From contig CALIWR010000006.1 of the NCBI GenBank assembly GCA_938046585.1, positions 62,001-126,000 on the forward strand: DNA of 64,000 nt. The letters are read 5' to 3'. Source of the stretch: an uncultured Propionibacteriaceae bacterium (GTDB lineage Bacteria; Actinomycetota; Actinomycetes; Propionibacteriales; Propionibacteriaceae). The position numbers and the translations under genes are program-made. This document shows, piece by piece, positions 33,031 to 41,661 of this stretch; position 1 is the stretch's first letter; the number at the start of each line of letters is the position of its first letter. The notes beneath the pieces are model-generated. The model saw only the letters and a list, made by a program, of their open reading frames with translations. It did not search any database and was not told the DNA's origin.

Positions 33031-34482
33031 ATGAGCGAGAAGACCGGGACGGCCCAGATCGGCGTCATCGGGATGGCGGTGATGGGCTCCAACCTCGCCC
33101 GCAATTTCGCCAACCACGGCTACCGAACCGCGATCTACAACCGAACCTTCGCCAGGACCGAGCAGGTGCTGGCCCAACACCCGCAGGCCGGTTTCGTGGC
33201 CTCGCAGTCCCTGGAGGACTTCGTCGACAGCCTGGAGCGGCCCCGCCGGATGGTGATCATGGTCAAGGCGGGCGCTGGCACCGACGCGGTGATCGACGCC
33301 CTGATCCCGCTGCTGGAGCCGGGCGACATTGTCGTCGACGGCGGCAATGCGTTCTTTCAGGACACCCGCCGCCGCGAGCAGCGGCTACGCGAACACGACC
33401 TGCACTTCGTGGGAGCGGGGATCTCTGGGGGTGAGACCGGTGCCCTGGAGGGGCCCTCGATCATGCCGGGCGGCTCGCAGCATGCGTACGCCCATATCGG
33501 CGCGATGCTGGAGGAGATCTCAGCCAAGGTCGGCCCCCAGGCCGAGCCCTGCTGTACCTATATCGGCACCGACGGCGCCGGTCACTTCGTGAAGATGGTG
33601 CACAACGGGATCGAGTACGCCGACATGCAGTTCATCGGCGAGGCCTACCAGTTGCTCACCGGCGCCGGGGTGTCGACCGGGGAAGCGGCCGACATCTTCG
33701 CCCAGTGGAATACCGGCGACCTGGACTCGTACCTGATCGAGATCACCGCCGAGGTGCTGCGCCAGCAGGACCCGAAGACCGGCCGGCCGCTGGTGGACGT
33801 GATCGTGGACCAGGCTGGGATGAAAGGCACCGGCACCTGGACCGTGCAGGAGGCGTTGAACGTGGGGGTCCCGGTCGACTCGATCGCGGCGGCGGTCTTC
33901 GCCCGCGCGGTCTCTAGTTCGCCGGACCTGCGCCGTGCCGGGCAGGCCGCGCTGCAGGGTCCCGACGGCATCCGGGTCGACGATGTCCCCGCCTTCGTCG
34001 AGGATGTCCGGCAGGCCCTGTGGTGCGCCAAGGTGGTCGCGTACGCGCAGGGGCTGCACCTGATCAAGGTCGCCGCGCAGGACTACGGCTGGACCATTGA
34101 TGTGGCCGCCTGTGCCCGGATTTGGCGCGGCGGCTGCATCATCCGGGCCAAGCTGCTGAACCGGATCTCCGATGAGTATGCCGCTGCCAACTTAGAGACC
34201 CTGCTGGAGGCCCCCTCGATCAAGGCCGAATTGGCCACCGCGCAGGGCGCCTGGCGTCGGGTCGTCGCCAAGGCCACCGAGGGCGGGGTGCCGGTACCCG
34301 GCTTTGCTTCGGCGCTGGCCTACTACGACCAGGTCCGGGCGCCGCGGCTGAATGCCGCCCTGACCCAGGGATTGCGTGACTTCTTCGGCGCTCACACCTA
34401 CCGGCGGGTGGACGCCGAAGGCAGTTTCCACACTCTCTGGTCGGGTGATCGCAGCGAGACCGAGGCCACCGACAGCCACTGA
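33031..34482 (+). CDS. gnd: 6-phosphogluconate dehydrogenase, decarboxylating
   Basis: 483 aa from ATG 33031, preceded by AAGGA. The Rossmann start is IGVIGMAVMGSNLARN, then VDGGNAFF, the signature GAGISGGETGALEGPSIMPGG (shortened here to GISGGETGA) and the catalytic Lys in HFVKMVHNGIEY. The length fits the NADP-dependent dimeric enzyme of the oxidative pentose phosphate pathway, giving ribulose 5-phosphate and CO2. In this location it may drain 6-phosphogluconate made from uronates if the LarA-like enzyme produces gluconate. A gluconokinase would be needed elsewhere. Confidence 0.95.
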   Translation: MSEKTGTAQIGVIGMAVMGSNLARNFANHGYRTAIYNRTFARTEQVLAQHPQAGFVASQSLEDFVDSLERPRRMVIMVKAGAGTDAVIDALIPLLEPGDIVVDGGNAFFQDTRRREQRLREHDLHFVGAGISGGETGALEGPSIMPGGSQHAYAHIGAMLEEISAKVGPQAEPCCTYIGTDGAGHFVKMVHNGIEYADMQFIGEAYQLLTGAGVSTGEAADIFAQWNTGDLDSYLIEITAEVLRQQDPKTGRPLVDVIVDQAGMKGTGTWTVQEALNVGVPVDSIAAAVFARAVSSSPDLRRAGQAALQGPDGIRVDDVPAFVEDVRQALWCAKVVAYAQGLHLIKVAAQDYGWTIDVAACARIWRGGCIIRAKLLNRISDEYAAANLETLLEAPSIKAELATAQGAWRRVVAKATEGGVPVPGFASALAYYDQVRAPRLNAALTQGLRDFFGAHTYRRVDAEGSFHTLWSGDRSETEATDSH

Positions 34483-34571
34483 CCCTGCCAGTCCGGCCGG
34501 GTACCGCGGCCGGACACCCGGTCGTACAGCCGGTACGGCGCGGTAGCGTCGAGGCGTCCTGGGAGGTGTGT

Positions 34572-35783
34572 GTGGCTGAACCTCAGCTGCGTACGGTGCT
34601 GCGGCGCCTGATCTGGCCGATCTATCTGCCGAACGCCCTGTACGCGGCCGGCTCGGCCACGATCGTCCCGGTAGTTCCGCTGCTGGGGCTACGGCTCGGG
34701 CTGAGCCCCGCCCAGATCGCGCTGCTCGGGACCGCCTGCGGGGTGCTGACGGTGGTCGGACCGATGCCGATGGGCCGGCTGGTGGCCCGGGTCGGGGAAC
34801 GAGCCGGGCTGACGCTAGGAGCAGCGGTGGCGATCTGCTCAACGCTGGGCTGTCTCGGCATCGCCTCGTACCCGTCCCGGAGCCGACAGTTCCTGTTCCT
34901 GATCTGCATCCTGGCCCTGGCCTTGGCCGACCTGACCTGGGATCTGGGCCGGCAGACCTATCTCGCCGACACCGTCCCGGCCCGGTACCGGGCCCGCGCG
35001 ATGACCCTGTACGGGGGGACGCTGCGGGCCGGGCGGGTGAGCGGTCCCGCGATCGGGGCCGCCCTGATCCTGGTCTGGGACCTGCGGGCCGCCTTCATCG
35101 TGCACCTGCTCGCCGCCGGGATCAGCCTGACCCTGGTGCTGGCCTGTGTCCCGCCTCGATCCCAGGCCGCCACGGCGCCCGGCGCCGATCCTGGTCTGTC
35201 TTGGCCCGTGCTGCGTCCGATGCTGCTGGCGGCGACCACGGTCGTCATCCTGGTCGCCTGTCGGACTAACCGGGACCTGCTGCTGCCGCTACTCGGCCAC
35301 GCGTACGGGCACCGCGCCGCCCTGGTGTCGTTGGTGTTCGCGCTCGGTGCAGCCACAGAACTGGCATTGATGCTGGTCGCCGGGCCGGTGATGGACCGCT
35401 TCGGACGGGCCGCGGTCCTGGTCCCCTGCCTGGTGGTGTGCGGCGCGGCGCTGGTGATGTCGCCGCTGGCGGTCAGCCGGGCGGGTTTCTGCGCGATAGC
35501 GCTGGTCTTCGCAGTCGGCAACGGGCTCGGCTCGGGGATCAACAAGACCCTGAGCGCAGACCTCACCCCTGCCCACCAGCGCGCCCGCTGGATAGGGCTG
35601 TGGAACAGCGTGGTCGGGACAGGGCAGCTGCTCGGCCCTGGCATCATCAGCGCGGTCGCCGCAGCCGGAGTCGCCACCGCCGGGATAGTCACCGGGGCCT
35701 TGGCCCTGGCCGGGGCCGGATGGGCGGCGTACTGGGTGCCGCGGCTGGTGCCGGCGCCACGACGTACACCGGATGCCGGGTGA
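34572..35783 (+). CDS. MFS transporter
   Basis: About 403 aa with 12 predicted TM helices and an MFS-type loop 2-3 motif, PMGRLVARVGERAG (about residues 60-73). The start is uncertain between GTG 34566 and GTG 34572; GGGAGG at 34561-34566 is better spaced for 34572. Substrate unknown. It follows gnd by about 90 bp and precedes the GH13 gene, so uptake of a sugar or sugar acid and drug efflux are both possible. Confidence 0.88.
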   Translation: MAEPQLRTVLRRLIWPIYLPNALYAAGSATIVPVVPLLGLRLGLSPAQIALLGTACGVLTVVGPMPMGRLVARVGERAGLTLGAAVAICSTLGCLGIASYPSRSRQFLFLICILALALADLTWDLGRQTYLADTVPARYRARAMTLYGGTLRAGRVSGPAIGAALILVWDLRAAFIVHLLAAGISLTLVLACVPPRSQAATAPGADPGLSWPVLRPMLLAATTVVILVACRTNRDLLLPLLGHAYGHRAALVSLVFALGAATELALMLVAGPVMDRFGRAAVLVPCLVVCGAALVMSPLAVSRAGFCAIALVFAVGNGLGSGINKTLSADLTPAHQRARWIGLWNSVVGTGQLLGPGIISAVAAAGVATAGIVTGALALAGAGWAAYWVPRLVPAPRRTPDAG

Positions 35784-35838
35784 CACCGGGCCAACGACAA
35801 CGGTGTCTCTACCATAAGCCGGGAGAGAAAGGACCCGG

Positions 35839-37542
35839 ATGTCGACGGCTCCCGGCACTGCTCTGGATGACCCTGATTGGTGGCGCCATGCCGTGGTGTA
35901 CCAGATCTACCCGCGGTCCTTCCGCGACGCCGACGGCGATGGCAACGGCGACATCCGCGGCATGCGCAACGGGCTCGGTCACCTGGCTCGGCTCGGGGTG
36001 GATGCGGTGTGGGTCAGCCCCTGGTACACCTCCCCCATGATCGACGGCGGCTACGACGTAGCCGACTACTGCGACATCGACCCGATCTTCGGCAGCCTCG
36101 ACGACGCCACCGTTTTCCTCGACGAGGCTCACCGGCTCGGGTTGCGGGTCCTGGTAGATCTGGTACCCAACCACTGCAGTGACCGGCACCCACTGTTCCA
36201 GCGGGCCCTCGCCGCGGCGCCGGGCTCACCGGAGCGGGACCTGTTCGTCTTCCGCGACGGCCGCGGCGTCGACGGCGGGCAGCCGCCCACCAATTGGGGT
36301 TCCCTCTTCGGAGGTTCAATGTGGCAGCAGGTGACCGAGTCCGATGGTCGTCCGGGCCAGTGGTACTGCCACATGTTCGCCCCTGAGCAGCCCGACTGGA
36401 ACTGGGACAATCCGCAGGTGGTCGCCTTCTTCGACCAGGTGCTGCGGTTCTGGTTCGACCGGGGCGTGGATGGTTTCCGGATTGACGTGGCCGATTCGAT
36501 GGCGCTCGACCAGACCCTCCCCGACACCAAGCCCGATCCCGCGACCGGTTTCGGCAGCTGGCACAAGGACGTCGGGGCACCGTTTTGGGACCAGCCCGGT
36601 GTGGAGACGATTCACCGCCGCTGGCGCCAGATCGCTGATTCCTACGCTGACACCGCCCTCGGGGCGCGGGTCTTCGTCTCCGAGGCGCACCTAGACCCGA
36701 TCGAGCGGCAGGCGTCGTACGTGGCGGCCGGCCGGTTGCACACCACTTTCAACTTCGACCATCTCTGGTGCGAATGGACCGCTGCTTCCCAGCGGCACAT
36801 GATCACCCGGACCCTGGCAGCCCACGATGCGGTCGGGGCACCAGCCACCTGGGTGATCGGCAACCACGACGTGCCCCGGCCGGTCACCCGCTACGGGAAA
36901 CCGGAGACCGGCTGGCCGTTCGACGCCGACGGGCGGGTCGGGCAGCCGAGATTCGCCGAGGACCACCGCCAGTTTCCGACCGACGTTGACCTGGGACGGC
37001 GGCGGGCCCGGGCGGCGGCCCTGCTGATGTTCGCGCTGCCCGGGGTCGCCTACCTCTACCAGGGTGAGGAATTGGGGCTGCCCGAGGTCGAGGATCTGCC
37101 CGCCGAGGTGCTCCAGGACCCGATCTGGGATCGTTCCGGGCACACCGAGAAGGGTCGCGACGGCTGCCGGGTGCCGCTGCCGTGGTCCGGCACCAAACCT
37201 CCGTACGGTTTCGGACCTGGCCCCGGCGAGCCCTGGCTGCCGCAGCCGGCCGGATGGGCCGGTCTGTCGGTCGCCGCCCAGACCGGGGTGACGGGTAGCC
37301 ACCTCGAGTTGTACCGGGCAGCGCTGGCCATCCGGCATGCCAACCCGGCGCTACGCGATGAGAGGCTGGCCTGGGACGAGGCCAGCGAGCAGCTGCTGTC
37401 TTTTTGCCGCGGCGACCGCTTCCGCTGCCTGGTGAACTTCGGGCCCGGGCCGGCGCCGCTGCCAGCCGGTACGGTCCTGCTCGCCTCCGGCGACGTCAGC
37501 GACACCATCCCCGGGGACACCGCGGTCTGGCTCGCCACCTGA
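35839..37542 (+). CDS. GH13-family alpha-glucosidase (oligo-1,6-glucosidase/alpha-glucosidase type)
   Basis: 567 aa without a signal peptide, so cytosolic. GH13 regions are clear: VDLVPNHCSDRHP (region I), GVDGFRIDVADSM with nucleophile Asp216 (II), VSEAH with acid Glu282 (III) and IGNHDVPR (IV). The barrel is followed by a C-terminal beta-domain. Enzymes of this type hydrolyse maltose, isomaltose or sucrose-type alpha-glucosides. A trehalose synthase would have a longer barrel insertion and other motifs, so it is less likely. RBS: GAGAAAGGA upstream of the ATG. Confidence 0.93.
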   Translation: MSTAPGTALDDPDWWRHAVVYQIYPRSFRDADGDGNGDIRGMRNGLGHLARLGVDAVWVSPWYTSPMIDGGYDVADYCDIDPIFGSLDDATVFLDEAHRLGLRVLVDLVPNHCSDRHPLFQRALAAAPGSPERDLFVFRDGRGVDGGQPPTNWGSLFGGSMWQQVTESDGRPGQWYCHMFAPEQPDWNWDNPQVVAFFDQVLRFWFDRGVDGFRIDVADSMALDQTLPDTKPDPATGFGSWHKDVGAPFWDQPGVETIHRRWRQIADSYADTALGARVFVSEAHLDPIERQASYVAAGRLHTTFNFDHLWCEWTAASQRHMITRTLAAHDAVGAPATWVIGNHDVPRPVTRYGKPETGWPFDADGRVGQPRFAEDHRQFPTDVDLGRRRARAAALLMFALPGVAYLYQGEELGLPEVEDLPAEVLQDPIWDRSGHTEKGRDGCRVPLPWSGTKPPYGFGPGPGEPWLPQPAGWAGLSVAAQTGVTGSHLELYRAALAIRHANPALRDERLAWDEASEQLLSFCRGDRFRCLVNFGPGPAPLPAGTVLLASGDVSDTIPGDTAVWLAT

Positions 37543-37572
37543 TCTGCCCGCGGCTGCGCCGGCTCGGCGCCG

Positions 37573-37578
37573 TACGAT
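37573..37578 (+). promoter_or_regulatory. -10 element of the TSUP gene, leaderless start
   Basis: TACGAT is followed by 6 nt and then GTG 37585. No Shine-Dalgarno is present. Confidence 0.45.
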
Positions 37579-37584
37579 TCCCGG

Positions 37585-38343
37585 GTGACGCTGCCCTTCG
37601 CCCCGACGCCGGGGGCAGTGGCACTGGCGGTGCTGGCTGCTGTGATCGTGGGAACCTCCAAGACCTCGGTCGGCGGTCTGGGCGCGGCGGCAGTGGCCCT
37701 GTTGGCGAATCTGATGCCGGCCAAGGAGTCCACCGCGGCGGTCCTGCTGCTCCTGATTGTCGGTGACCTGGTGGCGGTGCAGATTTACCACACCGACACC
37801 GACTGGCGGATGCTGCGGCGGCTGCTGCCGGCGGTGCTGCCCGGGATCGGGCTCGGGGCGGTCTTCTTAAGGCTGGTGCCGCAGTCAGCGATGCGGATGG
37901 CGCTGGGGCTGATCCTGATCGTGATGGTGGCGCTGCAGTTGTGGCAGCGTCAACGCCGCCCGACCGCCGGCAGCGACCACGAACTCCACCTCGGCTACGC
38001 GGTGGCGACCGGGATCGGGGCTGGTTTTACCACGATGGCCGCCAATGCCGGCGGTCCGGTGATGGCGATGTACCTGCTGGCGGCGCGGGTCGACAAGGCC
38101 CGTTTCATCGGCACCGGAGCCTGGTATTTCCTGCTGGTTAACCTGTCCAAGGTCCCGTTCTCCGCCGCGCTCGGGCTCTACCAGGTCTCGACCTTGTGGC
38201 TGACGCTGATGCTGCTGCCGGCAGTGCTGGCCGGAACCTGGCTCGGGCGGGTCCTGGCCCGCCGTCTCAGCCAGGTCACCTTCGAACGGCTAACCCTGGT
38301 CGCGTCGACCGCAGCCGCGGTCTCGCTGCTGCTGCCCCGCTGA
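37585..38343 (+). CDS. TSUP-family (TauE/SafE) membrane transporter
   Basis: 252 aa with about eight TM segments in two repeats. The first repeat starts near GTSKTSVGGLGAAAVALLAN and the second near GAGFTTMAANAGGPVMAMYLL, both typical of TauE/SafE proteins that export sulfite, sulfoacetate or related organosulfur anions. GTG start, leaderless-type promoter. It is convergent with the thioesterase gene with only 3 bp between them. Confidence 0.88.
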   Translation: MTLPFAPTPGAVALAVLAAVIVGTSKTSVGGLGAAAVALLANLMPAKESTAAVLLLLIVGDLVAVQIYHTDTDWRMLRRLLPAVLPGIGLGAVFLRLVPQSAMRMALGLILIVMVALQLWQRQRRPTAGSDHELHLGYAVATGIGAGFTTMAANAGGPVMAMYLLAARVDKARFIGTGAWYFLLVNLSKVPFSAALGLYQVSTLWLTLMLLPAVLAGTWLGRVLARRLSQVTFERLTLVASTAAAVSLLLPR

Positions 38344-38346
38344 AGC

Positions 38347-39198
38347 TCAGCTCAGCGTGTACGGCTGCAGCGCAAGCTTCCAGTGGTCGGGCAATGGGAC
38401 CGGGGTACCGTGCCGGTCTCCGCAGACCACCACGGTCGCCGCGGTCGCGTGCTGATCGCCAGTGACCGGGTCGACCAGGTCGGAGCAGAACACCAGTGAG
38501 GTCCGCCCGGCGCTGGCCAGCCCGACCCGGACCAGGTACGGCTCGGTCCGAAACGTCAACGGCCTGCGGTATTCCACGTCCTGGCGCAGCACCAACCACA
38601 GGTATTCTCCGGCGGTGGCCGCCGCCCGGCGCATCTCACCGTCGGCACGGCTGGCGAAGACTACTCGGGCCTGCTGGATGTATTCGAAGAAGCAGACGTT
38701 GTTGACGTGGCCGTAGGAGTCGATGTCGGACCAGCGGACCCGGATCGGGGCTGCGAAGGCCCGTTCGGTGATCGGCAGCCGGATCAGGTCCCGCAGCGGC
38801 TCGGCTGGCTCCACCTGGTCGCGGAACCAGGCCCGCTCGGCTCCGCTCAGCCGCCGTACCCGCTGCTCGGTGAGGTCGTACGGGCAGAGCCGGGTCCGGG
38901 CCCGGGCGCAGCAGCGCCCCTGGTGGTGCAGCCGGTAGCCAAGTTCGATCTGGGCGCCGCCGCAGCTCAGGACTGCCACGTCGACCAGTACCGGCTCGTC
39001 GCGGTATTCGATCGGCGCCAGGTACTCGATCTGGTGTGAGACGACCACCATTCCGCCGCCCAGCAGGTGGCTGACCGGGCTGCCGAGCAGGAAATCGGCC
39101 CGGGCCTCCTGCAGGTAGTCGATGAAGCGGGCGTTGTTCACGTGGCCCTGCGCGTCCAGGTCTCCCCAGCGCAGCGGCACCTCCACATGGCGTCCCAT
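38347..39198 (-). CDS. Double-hotdog acyl-CoA thioesterase
   Basis: 283 aa with two 4HBT-type hotdog domains. Each has the motif D-x-D-x-x-G-H-V-N-N: WGDLDAQGHVNNARFIDYLQ (about residues 11-30) and WSDIDSYGHVNNVCFFEYIQ (about 155-174), with the catalytic Asp. It hydrolyses acyl-CoA thioesters. It lies 3 nt downstream of the fadD stop, so the two are co-transcribed; together they would balance acyl-CoA formation and hydrolysis. Confidence 0.92.
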   Translation of the reverse strand: MGRHVEVPLRWGDLDAQGHVNNARFIDYLQEARADFLLGSPVSHLLGGGMVVVSHQIEYLAPIEYRDEPVLVDVAVLSCGGAQIELGYRLHHQGRCCARARTRLCPYDLTEQRVRRLSGAERAWFRDQVEPAEPLRDLIRLPITERAFAAPIRVRWSDIDSYGHVNNVCFFEYIQQARVVFASRADGEMRRAAATAGEYLWLVLRQDVEYRRPLTFRTEPYLVRVGLASAGRTSLVFCSDLVDPVTGDQHATAATVVVCGDRHGTPVPLPDHWKLALQPYTLS

Positions 39199-39201
39199 CG
39201 G

Positions 39202-41028
39202 CTACTGCGGGTCGGCGACGAACAGGGAATCCACCAGCTCCCGGTGAGCGTCAATCACCTGCTGGCGGCGTAGCTTCATGTTGGGCGTGACCGACCCGTC
39301 GGCCACCGTCAGTTCGTGGTCCAAGATCGCAAAGGTCTTCACCGTCTCCCAGCGTTCCAGTCTGCTGTTGGCGCGTGTCACAAAACGTTCGATCGAAGCC
39401 CGAACCTTCGGCATCTGGGACAGCTCGGCGTACGAGGCGTCGGGGAAACCATGCCGCTCCCCCCAGCGCCGCAGCAGATCCGGGTCGAGCACCAGCAGCG
39501 CCGCGATGTACTTCTGCCCGTCGCCGACGGCGACCGCCTGGGACACGTACGGGACGTTGGCCACGATCGCGCCTTCCACCTTCTGCGGCGCCACATATTT
39601 GCCGCCGGAGGTCTTGAGCAGGTCTTTCTTGCGGTCGGTGATCCGCAGATAGCCGTCGGCGTCGACCTCGCCGAGGTCGCCGGTATGGAACCAGCCGTCG
39701 GCGTCTAAGACCTCGGCGGTCAGCTCGGGGGCGTCGTGGTATCCGCGCATCACGACCGGCCCCCGGACCAGCACCTCGCCGTCTTCGGCGATCCGGTATT
39801 CGATCCCGGGGGTCACCGGCCCGACCGTGCCCATCCGGGGCCGGCCCCAGTGGTTGACGAAGGTCACCGCGCTGGTTTCTGTCATCCCGTAGCCCTCGAC
39901 GATCAGCAGCCCGGCGGCGTAGAACCATTCCTGCACCTGGCGCGACATCTTCGCCGCCCCGGACACCATGAACTTCATCCGCCCGCCCAGGCGCTGCTGA
40001 AGTTTGGAGAAGACCAGCCGGTTGGCGATCGCGTATTTGATCGCCAGCGACCGCGGCATCGGACGGCCCTCGAGCCGGTACGGGATCGACGCCTTGCCCT
40101 GGTGGAAGGCCCAGGCCGCGATCCGGCCCTTGAGCCCCCGCGAGGTGGCCCCGGTCAGAACCGCTACCCGGACCTTCTCGTAGATCCGAGGCGCACCACA
40201 CATGAAGGTCGGCCGGATCTCAGCCAGGTTGGGCACGATCCGATCCAGCCGCCCGTCGACCGCGGTGCAAAAGCCAATCTGAAGCTGGATCACGGTCAGA
40301 CAGTTGCCGAAGACGTGCGACAACGGCAGCCAGAGGAACTGCAGGTCATCGTCGGCGACCAGCCCGATCGAGTCGACTGCCACCGCCAGGTAAGTCCAGG
40401 CCTGGTGGGTGAGTTCCACTCCCTTCGGCCGGCCAGTAGTGCCCGAGGTATAGATCAGGGTGGCCAGGGTGTCAGGGCCGGTGGTGTCGGTGGCCTCGCG
40501 GACCGCGTCGGGGTGCTGGCGTAGGTGTTCGCGGCCCTGCTCCAGCAGGTCGGCCCAAGCCAGAACCCGTTCACCGTCACCTTCGCCGTCGAAGACCACG
40601 ATCGTGGCCACCTGCTGGTTCAGCTCGGCATGGCTGGTGATCTTGGCGACTTGTTCGGCATTCTCGGCGAACACCACTGTGGCGCCAGAGTCGCTGAGGA
40701 TGAAGGCCACATCCTCGTGGGTGGTGTTCGGGTAGATGGTGGTCACGGCCCCACCGGCCACGTTGACCCCGTAGCTGGCCAGGATCCACTCGATCCGGGT
40801 GCTCGAGGCGATCGCGGTGCGCTGCTCAAAGCCCAATCCTAGGCTCAGCAGGCCAGCGGCGACAGCGTCGCAGAGGTCGCCCACCTGGGCCCAGGTGTAC
40901 GTCTGCCAGGACCCGGCCTGATCCGGGTACCGGAAGGCCGAACGGGTCGGCGTCAGGTCAACGCGGCGGCGCAGCAGCGCCCCCACCGAGCTCGCGCATT
41001 GCGACAGGATGGTCTCGCGTACGCCCAT
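39202..41028 (-). CDS. Long-chain fatty acid-CoA ligase (AMP-dependent synthetase)
   Basis: 608 aa ANL-superfamily enzyme. The P-loop-like A3 motif is LIYTSGTTGRPKGVELTH (about residues 189-206), the A5 region is GYGMTETSAV, the A7/A8 region is WFHTGDLGEVDADGYLRITDRKK (quoted in part: HTGDLGE) and the C-terminal domain ends with the region of the A10 Lys (SVTPNMKLRRQ). It makes acyl-CoA from fatty acid, ATP and CoA. The gene is divergent from a MarR regulator, 71 bp apart, which probably controls it. Confidence 0.94.
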   Translation of the reverse strand: MGVRETILSQCASSVGALLRRRVDLTPTRSAFRYPDQAGSWQTYTWAQVGDLCDAVAAGLLSLGLGFEQRTAIASSTRIEWILASYGVNVAGGAVTTIYPNTTHEDVAFILSDSGATVVFAENAEQVAKITSHAELNQQVATIVVFDGEGDGERVLAWADLLEQGREHLRQHPDAVREATDTTGPDTLATLIYTSGTTGRPKGVELTHQAWTYLAVAVDSIGLVADDDLQFLWLPLSHVFGNCLTVIQLQIGFCTAVDGRLDRIVPNLAEIRPTFMCGAPRIYEKVRVAVLTGATSRGLKGRIAAWAFHQGKASIPYRLEGRPMPRSLAIKYAIANRLVFSKLQQRLGGRMKFMVSGAAKMSRQVQEWFYAAGLLIVEGYGMTETSAVTFVNHWGRPRMGTVGPVTPGIEYRIAEDGEVLVRGPVVMRGYHDAPELTAEVLDADGWFHTGDLGEVDADGYLRITDRKKDLLKTSGGKYVAPQKVEGAIVANVPYVSQAVAVGDGQKYIAALLVLDPDLLRRWGERHGFPDASYAELSQMPKVRASIERFVTRANSRLERWETVKTFAILDHELTVADGSVTPNMKLRRQQVIDAHRELVDSLFVADPQ

Positions 41029-41065
41029 CAGTTCCAGGCCCCCTCCGCCGTGGTGTCTCGCCGAA

Positions 41066-41093
41066 TTGTGGCAGATCGTTCCCGTTGTAGCAT
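41066..41093 (+). promoter_or_regulatory. Promoter of the marR gene, leaderless
   Basis: TTGTGG (41066-41071), 16-bp spacer, TAGCAT (41088-41093), then 6 nt and the GTG start at 41100. It lies in the 71-bp region shared with fadD, where the MarR operator is also expected. Confidence 0.55.
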
Positions 41094-41099
41094 CAGCAC

Positions 41100-41588
41100 G
41101 TGAGGGCCGAAGAACCGCGATGGCTGTCGGCCGAGCAGCAGCAGATCTGGCGATCCTGGCTGCTGGCCCGCGACCGGATCGACCGGGTGCTGGATGCTGA
41201 TCTGCGCCCGCACGGCTTGGATTTGGCAGAGTACGAGATCCTGGTCAGGTTGTCTGAAGCGCCTGAGCGCCGGCTGCGGATGAGCCAACTCGCCGACCAG
41301 GTACACCAGTCCCGGTCCCGGCTGACCCACACCATCGCGCGAATGGAGACGGCCCTGCTGGTGCGCCGCGAGAAGACCGCCAGCGACGGGCGCGGGGTGG
41401 TGGCGGTGCTGACCGACGCTGGGATGGACCTGCTGATCCAGGTAGCGCCGGCGCATGTGGCCTCGGTCCGGCGGGTCTTCGTCGATGCGGTCGACCCAGG
41501 CGATTTCGTGGCTGTCGGGCGAGCGATGCGGGCGGTGCTCGCCGCCGATCCGGATCCCGGCGCCAGGCCGCCTGACCAGCCCAACTGA
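41100..41588 (+). CDS. MarR-family transcriptional regulator
   Basis: 162 aa winged helix-turn-helix protein: EYEILVRLSEAPERRLRMSQ begins the core, followed by the recognition helix region QSRSRLTHTIARMETALLV and the wing KTASDGRGVVAVLTDAG (about residues 95-111). MarR proteins repress neighbouring genes and release DNA on binding small ligands. The divergent fadD-thioesterase pair is the likely target, with an acyl-CoA or fatty acid as a possible ligand. GTG start, leaderless promoter. Confidence 0.92.
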   Translation: MRAEEPRWLSAEQQQIWRSWLLARDRIDRVLDADLRPHGLDLAEYEILVRLSEAPERRLRMSQLADQVHQSRSRLTHTIARMETALLVRREKTASDGRGVVAVLTDAGMDLLIQVAPAHVASVRRVFVDAVDPGDFVAVGRAMRAVLAADPDPGARPPDQPN

Positions 41589-41661
41589 GTGGCGTATCCA
41601 CTGATCAGGTCGACCACCCGTCCCCGGTTCAGAGACGAGGTTGACGCCGGTTCCGGCTGGT

